Source: Coremacera marginata (taxonomy: Eukaryota > Arthropoda > Insecta > Diptera > Sciomyzidae). Taken from it: a stretch of 64,000 nucleotides of DNA. The stretch's first letter is position 1; the number at the start of each line of letters is the position of its first letter. The translations under genes and the position numbers were made by a program. Location of the stretch: positions 120,003,690 to 120,067,689 of the forward strand of contig OU612043.1 of the NCBI GenBank assembly GCA_914767935.1, written 5' to 3'. This document shows positions 32,281 through 43,897 of the stretch, in pieces. The notes under the pieces are model-generated. The model was not told the DNA's origin, did no database searches, and saw nothing but the letters and a program-made list of their open reading frames with translations.

Positions 32281-32742
32281 TTACTAAAAATATATTTTCA
32301 TACCATGTCTGTATTAGCAAAACTCGTTTTCTGTTAATTATTAAATTTCCCTTGCGGATTTTTTTTCTAATACTTTTATTAAGCAACTGAAATACAGAAA
32401 AGTATGTTGGTTACAATATCTTTAGAGATTTTTCCAATTTGTGGTACTACGAGTATAGCTCCAAAGTGTAAAGAGAAGTTACAAAGATAAAATACATAAG
32501 CAAAATTTCCGATACAGTTGAAAAAAATTTATATGTTCAACAAAGTTGGGTAAAATTGTCCATGGCAAAAGTATAAAAAAACAAATCAATGCAAAAATAT
32601 TTGTTTCTCTTAAAATTTTAAAAATCAGCACGGTCATTCTAAAAATGAGCAAGGGAAGTATGAAATATAGAAATTTTATAATCAACAAAATATAAGTTTT
32701 GCTAATATAGATTCACATGGTATCAACATAGATTTTTAGTAA
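32281..32742. repeat. Foldback element inside hAT
   Basis: TTACTAAAAAT....ATACCATGT...TATTAGCAAAACT at 32281-32330 is repeated inverted at 32690-32742, and homology continues inward to a TTTC....CCCTTGC stretch. Arms of about 90-100 bp, imperfect. No coding capacity. Confidence 0.65.
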
Positions 32743-33016
32743 TCTATAGACTATTTAAATCTAGACTATTTGGTCAAAAATATGAAAAAAGAACACTTGT
32801 TTTTTTAATGAAAGAAAAGGCTAATTAATTTTTGTGTGAAACTGAAACAGTTTTTGCAAATAAATTTTAAGCTATTAGAAAGGGAATCAAAACGCATTTT
32901 TTTATATAAATTATTTTTACAACAAAAACAAGTTGTATGTAACTTTTTGCGAAAACATTCAATGTTTCAAACGTCGAAGGTTTTTCTTTCAAATTTATAG
33001 AAATGATTGGAATTAC

Positions 33017-34440
33017 TTATTTACTTAGGTGGCCGCAACAACCCGTGTCCGGATTTCGACCGACATGAATCAGCTCTTGCCAGGCGCCTCTGCTTTGCGC
33101 GCGCCTTCTCCAATCGGATACACCAAGTGCGGTTAGGGCTTCCTCAGCCTGGTCCATCCATCGGAGGCATGGTCTCCCTCGTCGTCGTTTACCAGTGACC
33201 CTCACCTCGAGCACCTTTTTCGCTGGAGCTTCGTCGTCCATACGATGGACTTGACCCAGCCAGCGTAGTCGCTGCACAGTTATACGCCAAACTACGTCAA
33301 TGTCTTCGTAGAGCTCATACAGCTCGTGGTTCATTCGGATGCGATAGTCATCGCCGACTCGAACATGACCGAATATTTTGCGAAGAACTTTTCTCTCGAA
33401 CACCCCCAGAGCGGCTGCGTCAGTTTGCACAGAAGCTGCGTCAGCAACACAGGTAGAACGAGCGTCTTGTAGAGTGTTAGTTTTGTCGATCGAGAGAGGG
33501 CTCTGGAACTTAGTTGCTTACTGAGCCCTTAGTAGCACCTATATAGCAATTGGATGTTCGTTGTTAGTATTAATGGCGGTGCCAAGGTATACAAACTCCT
33601 TGACTACTTCAAAGTTGTAGCTACCGGATGAAACGTGGGAGTCTAAACGCCGCGCTCCCTTGTTTGTAGACAGCATAAACTTTATTTTACCCTCATTTAT
33701 CGTCAAACCCACTTTGGCTGATTCCTTTTCGATAGCGGCGAAGCAGCGATAACATCTCTCTTGGTTCTGCCGACAATATCAATATCATCAGCGTACGCAA
33801 GACGCTGGACACCTTTATAGAAAATGGTGCCATTACGATGCACACCGGCCTTTCGTACGATCCCCTCCATGATGATGTTGAAGAAATCGCAAGCCAGTGG
33901 ATCGCCTTGCCTGAAACCTCTTTCGGTATTGAAGGTTTCGGAGAGGTCATTTCCTACCTTGACGGAGCTGCGTGTGTTGCTCAACGTCATTCTGCAAAGT
34001 TTAATCAACTTTGCAGGTATACCGAACTCAGACATTGTTGCGTATAGGCAATCCCTACTCGGGCTATCGAACGTAGCTTTAAAATCGACAAAGAGATGGT
34101 GTGTGTCAATTTGATTTTCGTGGGTTTTCTCCAGGATTTGTCGTAGCGTGAAAATCTGGTCTATGGAGGACTTATCAGGTCGAAAGCCACACTGATAAGG
34201 TCCAATCAGTGTTTTTGTAATCGGCTTTAATCTTTCATACTGTACGCTTGAGAGAACCTTATATGCGATGGAAATAAGACTGATACCTCTATACCTGGCG
34301 CAGATTGTAGGGTCTCCTTCTTATGTATAGGGCACAGTACGCTGACGTTCCAATAGTCGGGCATGCTTTCTGCTAGCCATATTTTGCTGATGAGCTGATG
34401 CATGCGCCTTATCAATTCATCGCCGCCGGTTTTAAACAAT
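33017..34440 (-). pseudogene. RTE reverse transcriptase and C-terminal domain (copy 2)
   Basis: Pieces: 34227-34439 (MFKTGGDELIRRMHQL), 33703-34035 (GFRQGDPLACDFFNIIMEG and LAYADDIDIVGRT, catalytic YADD), and 33017-33430 (ELYEDIDVVWRITVQRLRWLGQVHRMDDE and RRRGRPCLRW). Frameshifts occur near 34290, 33745 and 33430. The translated order equals that of copy 3. Confidence 0.85.
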
Positions 34441-34445
34441 TCAGC

Positions 34446-35657
34446 TCACAGGCCGTAAGCATCCGCTGCTTTATTGTTTTTGAGTCGTTGGATAGCAACT
34501 CGAACCTCTTCATGGCTAGGTGGTGGTACTTCCACTCCGTCATCGTCGATTGGTGGCACTGCACTGCGCTCTCGATGGGCGGCATTGGTGGAATCGTCGT
34601 CAGTAAGTAAATTGGAGAAGTGCTGTCTCCACAATCTAAGCACACACTGTATATCCGTATTCAGATCTCTATTTTCGTCTCTGCAAGTGGATGCTCCGGG
34701 CTTGAAACCTTGGGTTAGACGCTTAACCTGTTGATAGAATTTTCGTGCATCCTTCTTGCCCTGGTATACCTCTAGTTCCTCACGCTCACGCTTTTCCTGC
34801 TCTCTTTTCTTGCGTCTGAAAAGGCGCCTCTCTTCCTTCCTCTTTTCGCGGTAGTTTTCTCGCACGGCTCGGGTTGCAGCTGACTGCAGTGTTTTTCTGT
34901 ATGCGGCGTTTTTTACTGCTGTCACGATACGACACTCCTGATCGTACCATTGTTTCCTAGGTTGCGGGCGCCGGAGTTCTTAAGCGGCAGCGCGCATGGA
35001 GTGGAATATATGCGCTCAAAGTCCGCCGGCGTCGTCGGGTCCAGAGGTTGGTTGGTTGAGCTTAACCGAGAGTTGAGCGGAGTAGGCTTCGGCAGTCCGT
35101 TGTAATTGCAGCTTAGCGACATCTAGCTTTCGTTGCATTCCTGTGCGTATGTTCTTCGCATTGCATAATCGCATGCGGATCTTGGCTGCAACAAGATAAT
35201 GGTCGGAGTCAATGTTGACCCCCCGAAATGTACGCACATCTAGAACACTAGAGGCATGCCTTCTGTCGATTACAACATGATCGATTTGCTTTCGCGTTTT
35301 TTGATCCGGGGACAGCCAGGTGGCCTTGTGGATGTCGAGGTGCTTAAATCTGGTGCTACTAACTACCATGTTTCGTGCCACGGCGCAGTCGATCAGTCTT
35401 ACACCGTTGTTCGTGGAGGTCTCATGAAGACTGAACTGACCGACAGTGGGGCCAAAGATGCCTTCCCTTCCGACTATCGCATTGAAATTGCCGAGGACTA
35501 TTTTCACGTCATGGACCGGAAGGTGGTCGTATACGTCCGCAAGACTAGCGTAGAAAGCCTTGACAGCTTCGTCCTTTTCCTCCGTCGGGGCGTGCGCGCA
35601 AATAAGGCTGATGAAGAAAAATTTTGCCTTGATGCGGACCGTGGCCAATCTTTCCAA
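34446..35657 (-). pseudogene. RTE endonuclease and linker (copy 2)
   Basis: Open pieces 35016-35657 (213 codons) and 34446-34925 (159 codons). The first has ICAHAPTEEKDEA, VLGNFNAIVG (the GDFN box with Asp changed to Asn), SPDQKTRKQIDHVVIDRRHASS and DSDHYLVAAKIR, with the catalytic SDH-type DH. The second has the basic coiled-coil-like FRRKKREQEKREREELEVYQ and the RT entry. A frameshift near 35000 separates them. The altered Asp would disable nicking. Confidence 0.85.
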
Positions 35658-36440
35658 ACACGGTGGCGTAGTTTCCGGCTAACGACGAATCCACATCCGA
35701 ATTCGCGCTTCTCGCGAATTCGCGACAGCTGTAGTAGATATCGCAGTGTGCTTGCTTAGAGGAAATAATTGGAATACTTATTTATTTTTTAAATGTATTT
35801 CTTAAATGTATTTTTTACAGTTTTATTTGTCTATTTTTTTTTATGTTTGAATATGATAAAGATTAAACGAAATTAATTATAAACTTAACTCAAACTTAAT
35901 CAGATCAATCATTTTCTCCAGGGAATTGTAAAAGAGAGTTTCTGTTTTTAAGTCAAAGTGCAAAAACTTTTATGTAAATATGTTCATCCACCGTCAATAT
36001 TCATGAGTGTAAAATAAAAAAAAAGAGATGTCTCCATCTGTATCTTAAAAACGGAAAGTCCCTTTTACAACACCCAGGAGAAAATGTAAAACATTTTGGG
36101 ATTGGGATGAATAATAATTAAATCTAAATTACAAAAATCTTGTTCAGAAAAATCAGGAAAATTTCTGATTAGATTCTTGGAAACGCAATTGTTGCTGTGG
36201 TGACAATTGAGAGCAATTTTGGTGAATTTACTAATACGTCACCTTTTGCTACACATTTCTTACGAAAGAATACTCAATTTGACAGTATCGAAATTAATGG
36301 CGCTGTGGTGAGTGGTTTGTGATAGTATTGAGCTTTCTGTGTTAGTATTGACCTCAATTTGACAGAACACAGTACATAAGGCTATCCCTTTCACACAGTC
36401 AAAAATCGAAGTTTCCTATCACTTTATCTCTGACGTCAAC

Positions 36441-36610
36441 GTTACGGAAATCACATTAAATGAAATCAAGCCTTAAACAGGGAATTTAAAAAATACACAA
36501 TAATGACTAAAGGTAAACAAACAAATAAAATGAGTGACGACAAACGTTTTGAAATACTTATGGCCGAACTAGAATTAAACAAACAATCTAAAACTAAACT
36601 TATGGCTGCA
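36441..36610 (+). pseudogene. Gypsy pol, segment between protease and RT
   Basis: The coding sequence resumes after the hAT duplication with VTEITLNEIKP. Later, SDDKRFEILMAELELNKQSK has the look of the ELLxxLxLNHLNxEE segment before Gypsy RT. It is frame-broken. Confidence 0.55.
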
Positions 36611-37030
36611 TGATACTTCATTAAATTGCTCATTTTTTTTCTTTGAAAATGAAAACTAGAGCAGTTCAAAAAGTACGAATGCATAGATTCAATTGGTGTG
36701 AATGAGTACGCATAGTGTACGAATTGGAGAAAAAATATTGGACGGACTGCATTTCCAACGCATTGTTTTTGGCGCTTCTTTCAAATCGTTCGCAGTTAAG
36801 TTTCGATCAAATATTTACTGTGCTGTTAATAATTAATTTCACTTTTTTATAGTAGACAAAACTGTTTAAGATAAATTAATGCTGAATTAGAAGTGATGTG
36901 TGTAGCTAATATTAATTTATTAAATGCAATTGCTCTTAAAATCATCAGAAATAAAAAAGTAACAACGTTTATCCTTTTCTTACAAAATATATCTGTCCTG
37001 CCCACGGTCCACATTTTTTCAGTTGGACAA
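36611..37030. other. Unassigned 420 bp within Gypsy
   Basis: No homology to Gypsy pol and no terminal repeats are seen. It is probably another insertion, as Gypsy-like coding sequence (TGFTNIFKEYQTIIHLKREQ) resumes near 37040. Confidence 0.4.
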
Positions 37031-37190
37031 AAAAATTAGGTATCATACGGGCTTTACTAACATTTTTAAAGAATATCAAACAATTATTCACCTCAAGAGA
37101 GAACAACTTTCAACTAATAATATCTACACACAAGCAATAAACTTATCAGAACCAACACATAAAAAATTACAGACTACCTCAGACGCAATA

Positions 37191-37647
37191 GTGGTATTCG
37201 CTCTTTTGTGTATTTATGAATACACTAGTGTACTTCTGTCAAAAAATTACACTAAATACACATGCAACAACAAATACCATAGCTTTTGAAGTTACACTTT
37301 ATGTGTTTCTTTACAACATCAAAAGATGATTGTAATGTAGTTGTATGTGTTAATTGTATCATTTTGACATTACTTGGCAGCATTCTTGGCACCATTTCTT
37401 GTCCTTTGTTTGCCATAATTTTTCGCGCTAGCTCGTTACATCATATCGTTTTCTAATTAGAACTGTTTAAAATCCATCTGTAATGGAATCTGTAATGGAA
37501 AATGTTAAAATAAAGAAAAAACGTTCAATTGCCACCAGTGTAGCCAATAGTAGATACACTGCTGTGGAAGAAGTCACTCACTCTTTCCCTTGTATTTATC
37601 GATACAATTACAATCAGTAATCTAATACACGAAAGAGCGAATACCAC
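37191..37647. mobile_element. TA-flanked MITE, 457 bp
   Basis: The ends GTGGTATTCGCTCTTT(T/C)GTGTATT are inverted repeats of about 24 bp, flanked by TA (37189-37190 and 37648-37649). The Gypsy RT entry is split across it. TA duplication points to the Tc1/mariner superfamily. No coding region. Confidence 0.85.
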
Positions 37648-37682
37648 TAATATAACGAAATACAAATCAAATAACTGACTTA

Positions 37683-38830
37683 ATGAACAGCGACATTATT
37701 GAACATTCTATTAGCCTATACAACTCACCATTACTCTTGCTAAAGAAAAGTGAAAATGAAAACAAAAAATGGCGTTTAGTAGTGGATTTTAGGAAATTAA
37801 ACGACAAAATAGTTAACGACAAATTTCCTGAAATATATTTCGAATTTAGACATGACGAGCTCATTCCACCAAATACGGTTAGAACAGACTTCAAGACCTT
37901 TGACGGTATTTTCAACACAAAACGGACATTATCAGTTTAAGCGTTTACCCTTCGGGTTAAAGATTTCATCAAATAGTTTTCAACGCATGCTAACCATCGC
38001 GTTGAGTGGTTTAAATTCTGAAGCATTTTTGTATGTTGGCGACAGAATTGTATTTGGTTGTTCTTTAAACCATCACAACCAAAATCGAATAAAAGTTTTT
38101 GATCGATTAAAACAATACAATTTACAGCTTAATGCAAGTAAATGTCACTTTTCTCAAATCAGAAGTTCTGTACTTAGGTCATCTTATAACTGATAAAGGC
38201 ATAAAAACTGATCCTTCAAAATGTGAAGCAGTACCAATATACCCAGTACCAAACAGTCCAGATGAAGTAAGAAGATTTGTAGCCTTCTGCAACTACTACA
38301 GGCGTATCATACCAGATTTTGCAACAATCGTAAAGTGTCTTTACTTTTTACTCAAGAAAGGAACACCTTTTATCTGGTCAGAAGAATGTGAAAAAGCTTT
38401 TAACACTATGAAACAAAAACTAATCAATCCACCTGTATTGCAATTCTTAAATTTTTAAAAACCATTTATTCTTACTACTGACGAATCTGATTCTGCACTA
38501 GGAGCAGTACTATCGCAAGGAGAAATTGGACATGATTTACCTATATCATTCTCAAGTAAATCATTACAAAAACATGACATAAACAAACTCATAACAGAAA
38601 AATAACTGTTAGCAATTCATTGGGGCATACATTTTTTTAAGCCAAATCTGTTTGGAAGAAAATTTATTGTAGTAACCGACCACAGACCGTTCGGATCATT
38701 ATTCTCACACAAAAACCCATCGTCAAAAATGACTAGGATACGTTTGGATTTATCAGACTATGATTTTGAGAACATATACAAGCAAGGAAAATACAAATGC
38801 CGACGCATTACCACGCATAAAAATAGACAG
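37683..38830 (+). pseudogene. Gypsy reverse transcriptase and RNase H
   Basis: WRLVVDFRKLNDKI is the RT start. FHQIRLEQ, HYQFKRLPFGLKISSNSFQRML and FLYVGDRIVFG follow. The last is the YVDD box with the first catalytic Asp changed to Gly. YLGHLITDKGIKTDPSKCEAV, FCNYYRRIIPDFA and FIWSEECEKAF lead to RNase H (LTTDESDSALGAVLSQ, VTDHRPFGSLF). Frameshifts lie at 37850-37940, 38130-38190 and 38457, and there are stops in RNase H. Inactive. Confidence 0.85.
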
Positions 38831-38969
38831 TGAAATACTAAAAACAATGATTCCGTGCTAAGGAAGTGTTATTAAGGAATGAGGAAGTGTTAAAGAAAAT
38901 AGCAAATCTCATAATAAGTCTGATCAACTTTGTATTTGGTAGTGCACATCTTTTGATAACGTAAGGAAA

Positions 38970-39985
38970 TTGGAAAAATTTAGCATGCTACAAAAATACA
39001 AACTAATTGATGAATTTCACACTTCGAACATATCGGGACACATGGGAATAATAAAAACAGTCCTAAAACTAAAACAAAGATACATATGGAAAAATATGAG
39101 ACAAATGGTAAAAAAATGTATAAACAATTGCGTGAAATGTAATAAAAATAAAATTACTAGGCACATTAAAGAAAAACTAATCATAACAGACACACCACAA
39201 AAAGGTTTCAAAAGCATATCGATTGACACTGTAGGCCCATTAAGATGGCCAAACGGTTACAGAGATATACTTACAATGCAATGTGACCTCACGAAATTTG
39301 TCGTAGCACATCCAATTGAAACCAAAAATGCCAAAACAATAGCCTCAACCCTGGTAGAGCAATTCATACTGAAGTACGGATGCTTCAGAACACTTAAGTC
39401 TGACAGAAGAACAGAGTTTACAAACAAACTAATGACAAGCATATGTGAACTATTGTACACACTCCTGATATTTTCAGCCCCCTACCATCACCAAACGATC
39501 GGTGCACTTGAGAGAAACCATAGGGTTTTAAATAAATATCTACTTTCGTTTACGGATAATGAATGGGACAAATGGGTGTCGTATTACACGTTTGCTTACA
39601 ATACTCACCATATGAATTGATTTTCGGAAAATTACCGACCCTGCCTAATGACATAGTAGAAAACGGAAACAAAATATATGACATAGATAATCATGCCAAT
39701 GAGCTAAAAATAAGATTAAAAACTTCAATAGATAAGGCAAAGAAATTAATACAACAGGTTAAAAATAAGAGAAAAATAGTTCATGATAGAGATAGTAATG
39801 ATAGCGCTTTAGAAATAGGAGATTTAGTATTTATAAAATTAGAAACTAGAAAAAAATCACAAAGCCAATATCATGGTCCCTATGAGATTATAGAAAGAAA
39901 AGGAGTAAATTCAGTTGTACATATAAAAAGCAAAAATAAAGAAATACAAAACAATAATCTTAAGAAATTTAATAAGACTTTTTAT
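38970..39985 (+). pseudogene. Gypsy integrase
   Basis: The HHCC domain is visible: EFHTSNISGHMG then CINNCVKCNKNK. The core has SIDTVGPL (Asp), LKSDRRTEFTNK (Asp) and SAPYHHQTIGALERNHRVLN (Glu). A frameshift at about 39610 moves to 39563-39988, with SPYELIFGKLPTLP, LEIGDLVFIKLE and SQYHGPYEIIER, the usual C-terminal domain with no chromodomain. It ends FNKTFY and stop. Only about 220 bp separate it from the 3' LTR, so env is missing. Confidence 0.85.
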
Positions 39986-40199
39986 TGATATATATAGAAT
40001 AATTAAGTGTTTTTTTAATAATTATATAAGTAAAATGGCATCCCAATACATATCCATGCATTAAAATATTTTCGCATGCCAATATGATAACGCAATACTA
40101 ATATGGTCAATAAATAATTAAATATTTCTAGATGTAAGTTATCGACAAAACTCCCAAAACATTTTACAAAAAATCATTTCAAATAATAATTTTATGCTT

Positions 40200-40210
40200 A
40201 AGGGTAAGGA
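40200..40210 (+). other. Gypsy polypurine tract
   Basis: AAGGGTAAGGA (with two T/other interruptions) directly before the 3' LTR. Confidence 0.6.
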
Positions 40211-40631
40211 TGTAGTGGTACTATCATAGCCACCACATGCCACCACAACATAACTTATTTTTATTATCTTTGTTCCAGTTATTATATGTTTCTTTCCTTC
40301 GCTCTCCACGGCGCGTCTATTAATGCATGTTGATCGAAAGCAAGTCAAGTGCTTTGAGTAGATGTCGCTAAATTGTAAGAATATTAATATTGGTTTTTTT
40401 TCAATATAAAAACCTAAACCCAAACGATAAAGAATAGATTCTAACAAGACACCAAGATCTTTTTTTGATTCTCACATTGACGACTCAGAGCGGCATTTTT
40501 GCCATAGTCATAAACAGCCGAATTAGGCATCAACCTTATATTTTTTTGTTTGATAAAGAAAAGGAAAATATTTTTAATGTTGACTTAACTGAACAGCAAA
40601 CCTTCAACCATCTTATACTGAATCCGTCACA
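40211..40631 (+). repeat. Gypsy 3' LTR
   Basis: 421 bp, TGTAGTGGT start, TCACA end. It lacks the 166 bp block found at 18398-18563 and has an extra stretch of about 24 bp near 40530. Confidence 0.8.
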
Positions 40632-40689
40632 GCAGGTTTACTTACTTAAAGAAAAACAATACTAAGGGGGTTTTTTCGCAACTTAAGTT

Positions 40690-43600
40690 TTTTTACTTAT
40701 GTCCAGTTTTTTCATTCAATTTTTCGTATGTGCGGTAGCTTGGGACCCAATAGATGCGCACTCTCCTTGAAGTGCATAGTACATCTAGTGCTTCCCTTCT
40801 TTCCAGGGCATTTGTGGACTTGATGGTAGCGGAGCACATGGATTTGATCGCCGCTTGGCTGTCTACAAAGATATTAATATTAGAGTGATATGTGTTCATG
40901 TTAAGGGCAGTCTCAGCGGCCTTCCTTATGGCAAACACTTCCGCTTGGAAGATACTGTAGTGGTCCGGCAGCTTATAAGGCTGACTTATCTCTGGTTCTG
41001 CACATTAAACTGCCGCTCCCACTCCCGTATGCAGCTTAGAGTTATCAGTGAATATGTTGACCGCCCTCTGGGCTTGTTCTATGCCGTAGCACCAGTCGTT
41101 CGGTCCTAGACGTATTAATATTCTTGAGTCTATTATCGTGCGATTTATCAGGTAGTCTGTGCTACTAGATAAATTATTGCCTATAGTACAGTGCCCAAAC
41201 CTTTGTTTGTGCATGTTGTTTGCGCTGTGCCGTTTTCCCGACTATTAGTTTTGCGTGTATGTCTAGGGGATCCATACATAGGATTGTTTCTAGCGCTTTC
41301 GTTGGAGTTGACTTCAGTACCCCTGTTTCGCAGAACGCTGCCTGCTGCTGTGTTTTCTCCAGGTGTCTGAGGTATGGTGACTTCTCCACCGCCGGCCACC
41401 ACACGATAATTCCGTAGAGTAGAATTGAACGAATTATCGTTACGTAGATCCAATGCATCAGAGAGGGCGAGAGACTCCAAGTGCTAACCAGCATCTTCTT
41501 GGATACGCATAGAGCATTTGTGGCTTTCTTCACTCTTTCGTCAACATTGATTTTCCATGACAGTTTGCTGTCCAGGACGACTCCTAGGTACTTCGTGTGG
41601 GTTTCGGGGTGAGGCGTATATTGTTTATTTTCGGTGGTATCCACGGCGGTATCTTGTACCTTTTCGTAAACAGAAAAAGATCTGTTTTTCCGGCGTTGAT
41701 GCTAAGGATCTGAGCACCTCCCTCAGTGTGCTCTTCATTATTGAACTTTCCCCACTTTCCCCACTATAATTATGCTTAGATCATCTGCATAAGATATTAT
41801 CTTCGGAGCTCTACCTTCGAAGTTTTTGAGTAGTTCATTAACGACTAGATTCAATAGTAAGGGCGATAAAACCCCCCTGGGCAGTGCCCCTCCGAACTTC
41901 CCTTTCCATGGAAGTAGTGCGCCACTCAGTCTGAACCCTTCTACAATTTTAAAGTTTGTCCATCCAAATTGATGGTGGTGCCTCTATTGCGCGTACACCA
42001 TTGAGTATTGCAGCAGTTGATACATTGTTGAATGCGCCTGAGATGTCAAGAAATGCACCAAGTAAATATTCTTTGTAGTGGAGGGCTTTTTCTATGGTGC
42101 TACTAGGGAGTGTAGTGCCATCTCAACCGATTTCCCTTTCGTGTACGCGTGTTGGTTAGATGCCAGGAACTGGTTTGCACCGTCCCGTAGGTGCAAGTCC
42201 ATCAGTTTCTCGAGAGTCTTGAGTACAAAGGAGGCAAGGCTATTGAGCCTGTAGTCCTTTCGATACAAGTTGTTGCTCTTGCCTGATTTCAGCAAGAATA
42301 CAACCCTTGCTACTCTCCAGGCAACAGGCACATAGTCCAGCTTGGAGCATTCTTTGTATATGGTCACAAGCCAAGGAGCAACTCGGGCCGCTTGCAGCAT
42401 GGCGGGGATAATGCCGTCTGGTCCTGGAGATTTATATTCTGAGAATGAATCTATAGCCCACAGGATTTTATCCGTTGTTATGAAGTCATTTGGAAACTGT
42501 AGCGGGTTTGCCCAGTGTCTCTGTACTGAATAAATGTTTGAGGAGTCGGTTTTTGCACAACCAGAAAAGTGTGCCTTCAAGAGAACATCAAGTAATTCCT
42601 GACTTCTTTCCGTCCACTCACCGTTGCCTTTGCGTAGCTGGCTCCGAATTGGGGGCTGCTTAGAGAGTTGCCTCCAGAGCCTTACTGTGTCTGCAGTATT
42701 CTCTATGCTTGAGCAGAAGTTCTTCCATGAGAGCCTCTTTACCTTACGGACGTTGGTCATGAAGAGTTTGAGCCTGCATTTGTATTCCCCCATATTTCTT
42801 CCTGGTATGCTATTTTAGCTAGTTTGAAGAAATCTAATAGGTCGCGTCTTTGCTCGAGAAGGTCCGGATTCCACCATGGTGGTCTGGACTTAAGCTTCGT
42901 TTGCGTGGGTTTACAAGAGAAGTGGTACGCTTTGAGAAGCTGAACTGAGAGGGTCTTCAAAAAGTTTTCTATGTAGGCTTCTGTTCTTATGAGATTAGGG
43001 GTAGGTAGCCTGGTCACAATGATACTTCTATACCTGTTCCAGTTGGTGTTTCTGGGGTTTCTAAATATCTTTTGAGCCGGGGTAGAGTTAAATCTTATAT
43101 TGAAAGATTTGTGGTCTGAGAAGGAGGGACGCTCTAGCACCCTCCAATCAGTGACTAGAGCGTTAGTATCTGAGGATGGCGTTGGGTCTAAAACGTTCGA
43201 CGAGGTTGGGCCTACAAATGTTGGTTCCTTGTCTATGTTAGCTACGCTTAGGTTAGTTTATAAAATAAAGTTAAGCATGGACTCACCTCGATCATTTATG
43301 TCTAGGCAACCCCACACTGAGTGATGTGCGTTGGCATCTGCTCCGATGACAAGCGTCTGCTTCTTCTCGCTGCTCGTGGCCGTCATCCTCTAAAGGTCTT
43401 CTGGTGGTGCGTCTCTGTCATGCGCCATGTAGCATAATGCGACCAGGATCGGCTCGTCCACATCGCCCTCTAGCGCCACAACGGTGAGATCATCAGTGCT
43501 GTATTGAGACATTCGAAGTTCTGCTAAGCCTGCTGCTATATTCATACCTCCATCTGTTAATTGTGACGAACCTTTTTCTTGCCGAGGTATCACTCGCCGG
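40690..43600 (-). pseudogene. Non-LTR retrotransposon with endonuclease, RT and RNase H
   Basis: Minus strand, from the right. The endonuclease (43390-43593) has STDDLTVVALEGDVDEPILVA and CYMAHDRDAPPEDL, then CLDINDRGESMLNF, and VLERPSFSDHKSFNI (the catalytic SDH) at 42757-43140. The RT entry is PPWWNPDLLEQRRDL. RT (42092-42793) has YKSPGPDGIIPAML and AYTKGKSVEMAL. The RT C-terminus (41174-41644) has HTKYLGVVLDSKLSWK. RNase H (40693-40938) has VFAIRKAAETALN, FVDSQAAIKS and IYWVPS. The YADD region lies near 41790 in a broken frame (SYADDLSI-like). It resembles I/LOA-type elements. Many frameshifts; the 3' end is lost at 40690. Confidence 0.8.
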
Positions 43601-43897
43601 TGTCCAGGGTTCGTTCACAAAATTTAATACACGGGGTTAAGTTAGTTTATCGATTCTTGCTAGTTTATTACACAATAGTTAATTTGTAAATAAAGAAAGT
43701 AATATATACTATAAATTTGAGTTCACGAGTTAATGATAAATTTGATAAATGATAAATTTATATTTCATTTGCTTAGAGTCAATTTTTTTCTCAACCTTTG
43801 TTCATGTCATTACAATGTTTTCGATCCGAGTTTCTTCGTGGCCTGATGTACCAATGTCACCCATCGTCAGCTGTTGGAATCGTCAACCGTCCTGGAG
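43601..43897. other. Unassigned stretch
   Basis: AT-rich at first, then normal composition leading into the 46 bp array. No gene seen. Confidence 0.5.

Larger units (their letters stand above)
33013..35761 (-). mobile_element. RTE non-LTR retrotransposon, copy 2 (5'-truncated)
   Basis: Minus strand. The 3' end with its short AAGT-type tail is at 33013 and the 5' truncation at 35761. The direct repeat GAAAT(G/A)ATTGGAA flanks it (33000-33012 and 35762-35774), a 13 bp target duplication with one change. It includes most of the endonuclease, the linker, RT and the C-terminal domain. It is inserted in the hAT element, so it is younger than the hAT insertion into Gypsy or came with it. Confidence 0.9.
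30848..36432. mobile_element. hAT element, non-autonomous, carrying host-gene pieces
   Basis: The terminal inverted repeats start CAGAGATAAAG and run about 30 bp with one mismatch. ACGTCAAC flanks both ends (30840-30847 and 36433-36440), an 8 bp duplication as made by hAT transposases. Without the nested RTE copy the element is about 2.8 kb. It has no transposase. It carries a BTBD9-like 5' gene piece (about 31087-31480), a PPR-like exon piece (31545-31960) and a foldback (32281-32742). It interrupts the Gypsy pol. Confidence 0.95.
18241..40631 (+). mobile_element. Gypsy-type LTR retrotransposon, stretched by nested insertions
   Basis: The LTRs (18241-18805 and 40211-40631) both begin TGTA(A/G)TGGT and end ACA. 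A PBS-like TGGCGATCCTGCG follows the first, and the purine tract AGGGTAAGGA precedes the second. The flanking tetranucleotides GCAA and GCAG may be a decayed 4 bp duplication. The interior holds gag, an aspartic protease with DTGAD, RT, RNase H and an integrase with no chromodomain, in 17.6/Tom-like order; env is missing. Its own length is about 7.5 kb. The rest is BEL (19857-28745), hAT (30848-36432, itself holding an RTE) and a MITE (37191-37647), plus an unexplained 400 bp near 36.6-37.0 kb. It is old and inactive. Confidence 0.85.

Noticed and set aside
33007..35759. Several plus-strand frames in RTE copy 2
   Set aside because: Antisense shadows of the minus-strand RTE genes.
36611..37030. 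A further DNA transposon in Gypsy pol
   Set aside because: No inverted ends or duplication could be found at either edge.
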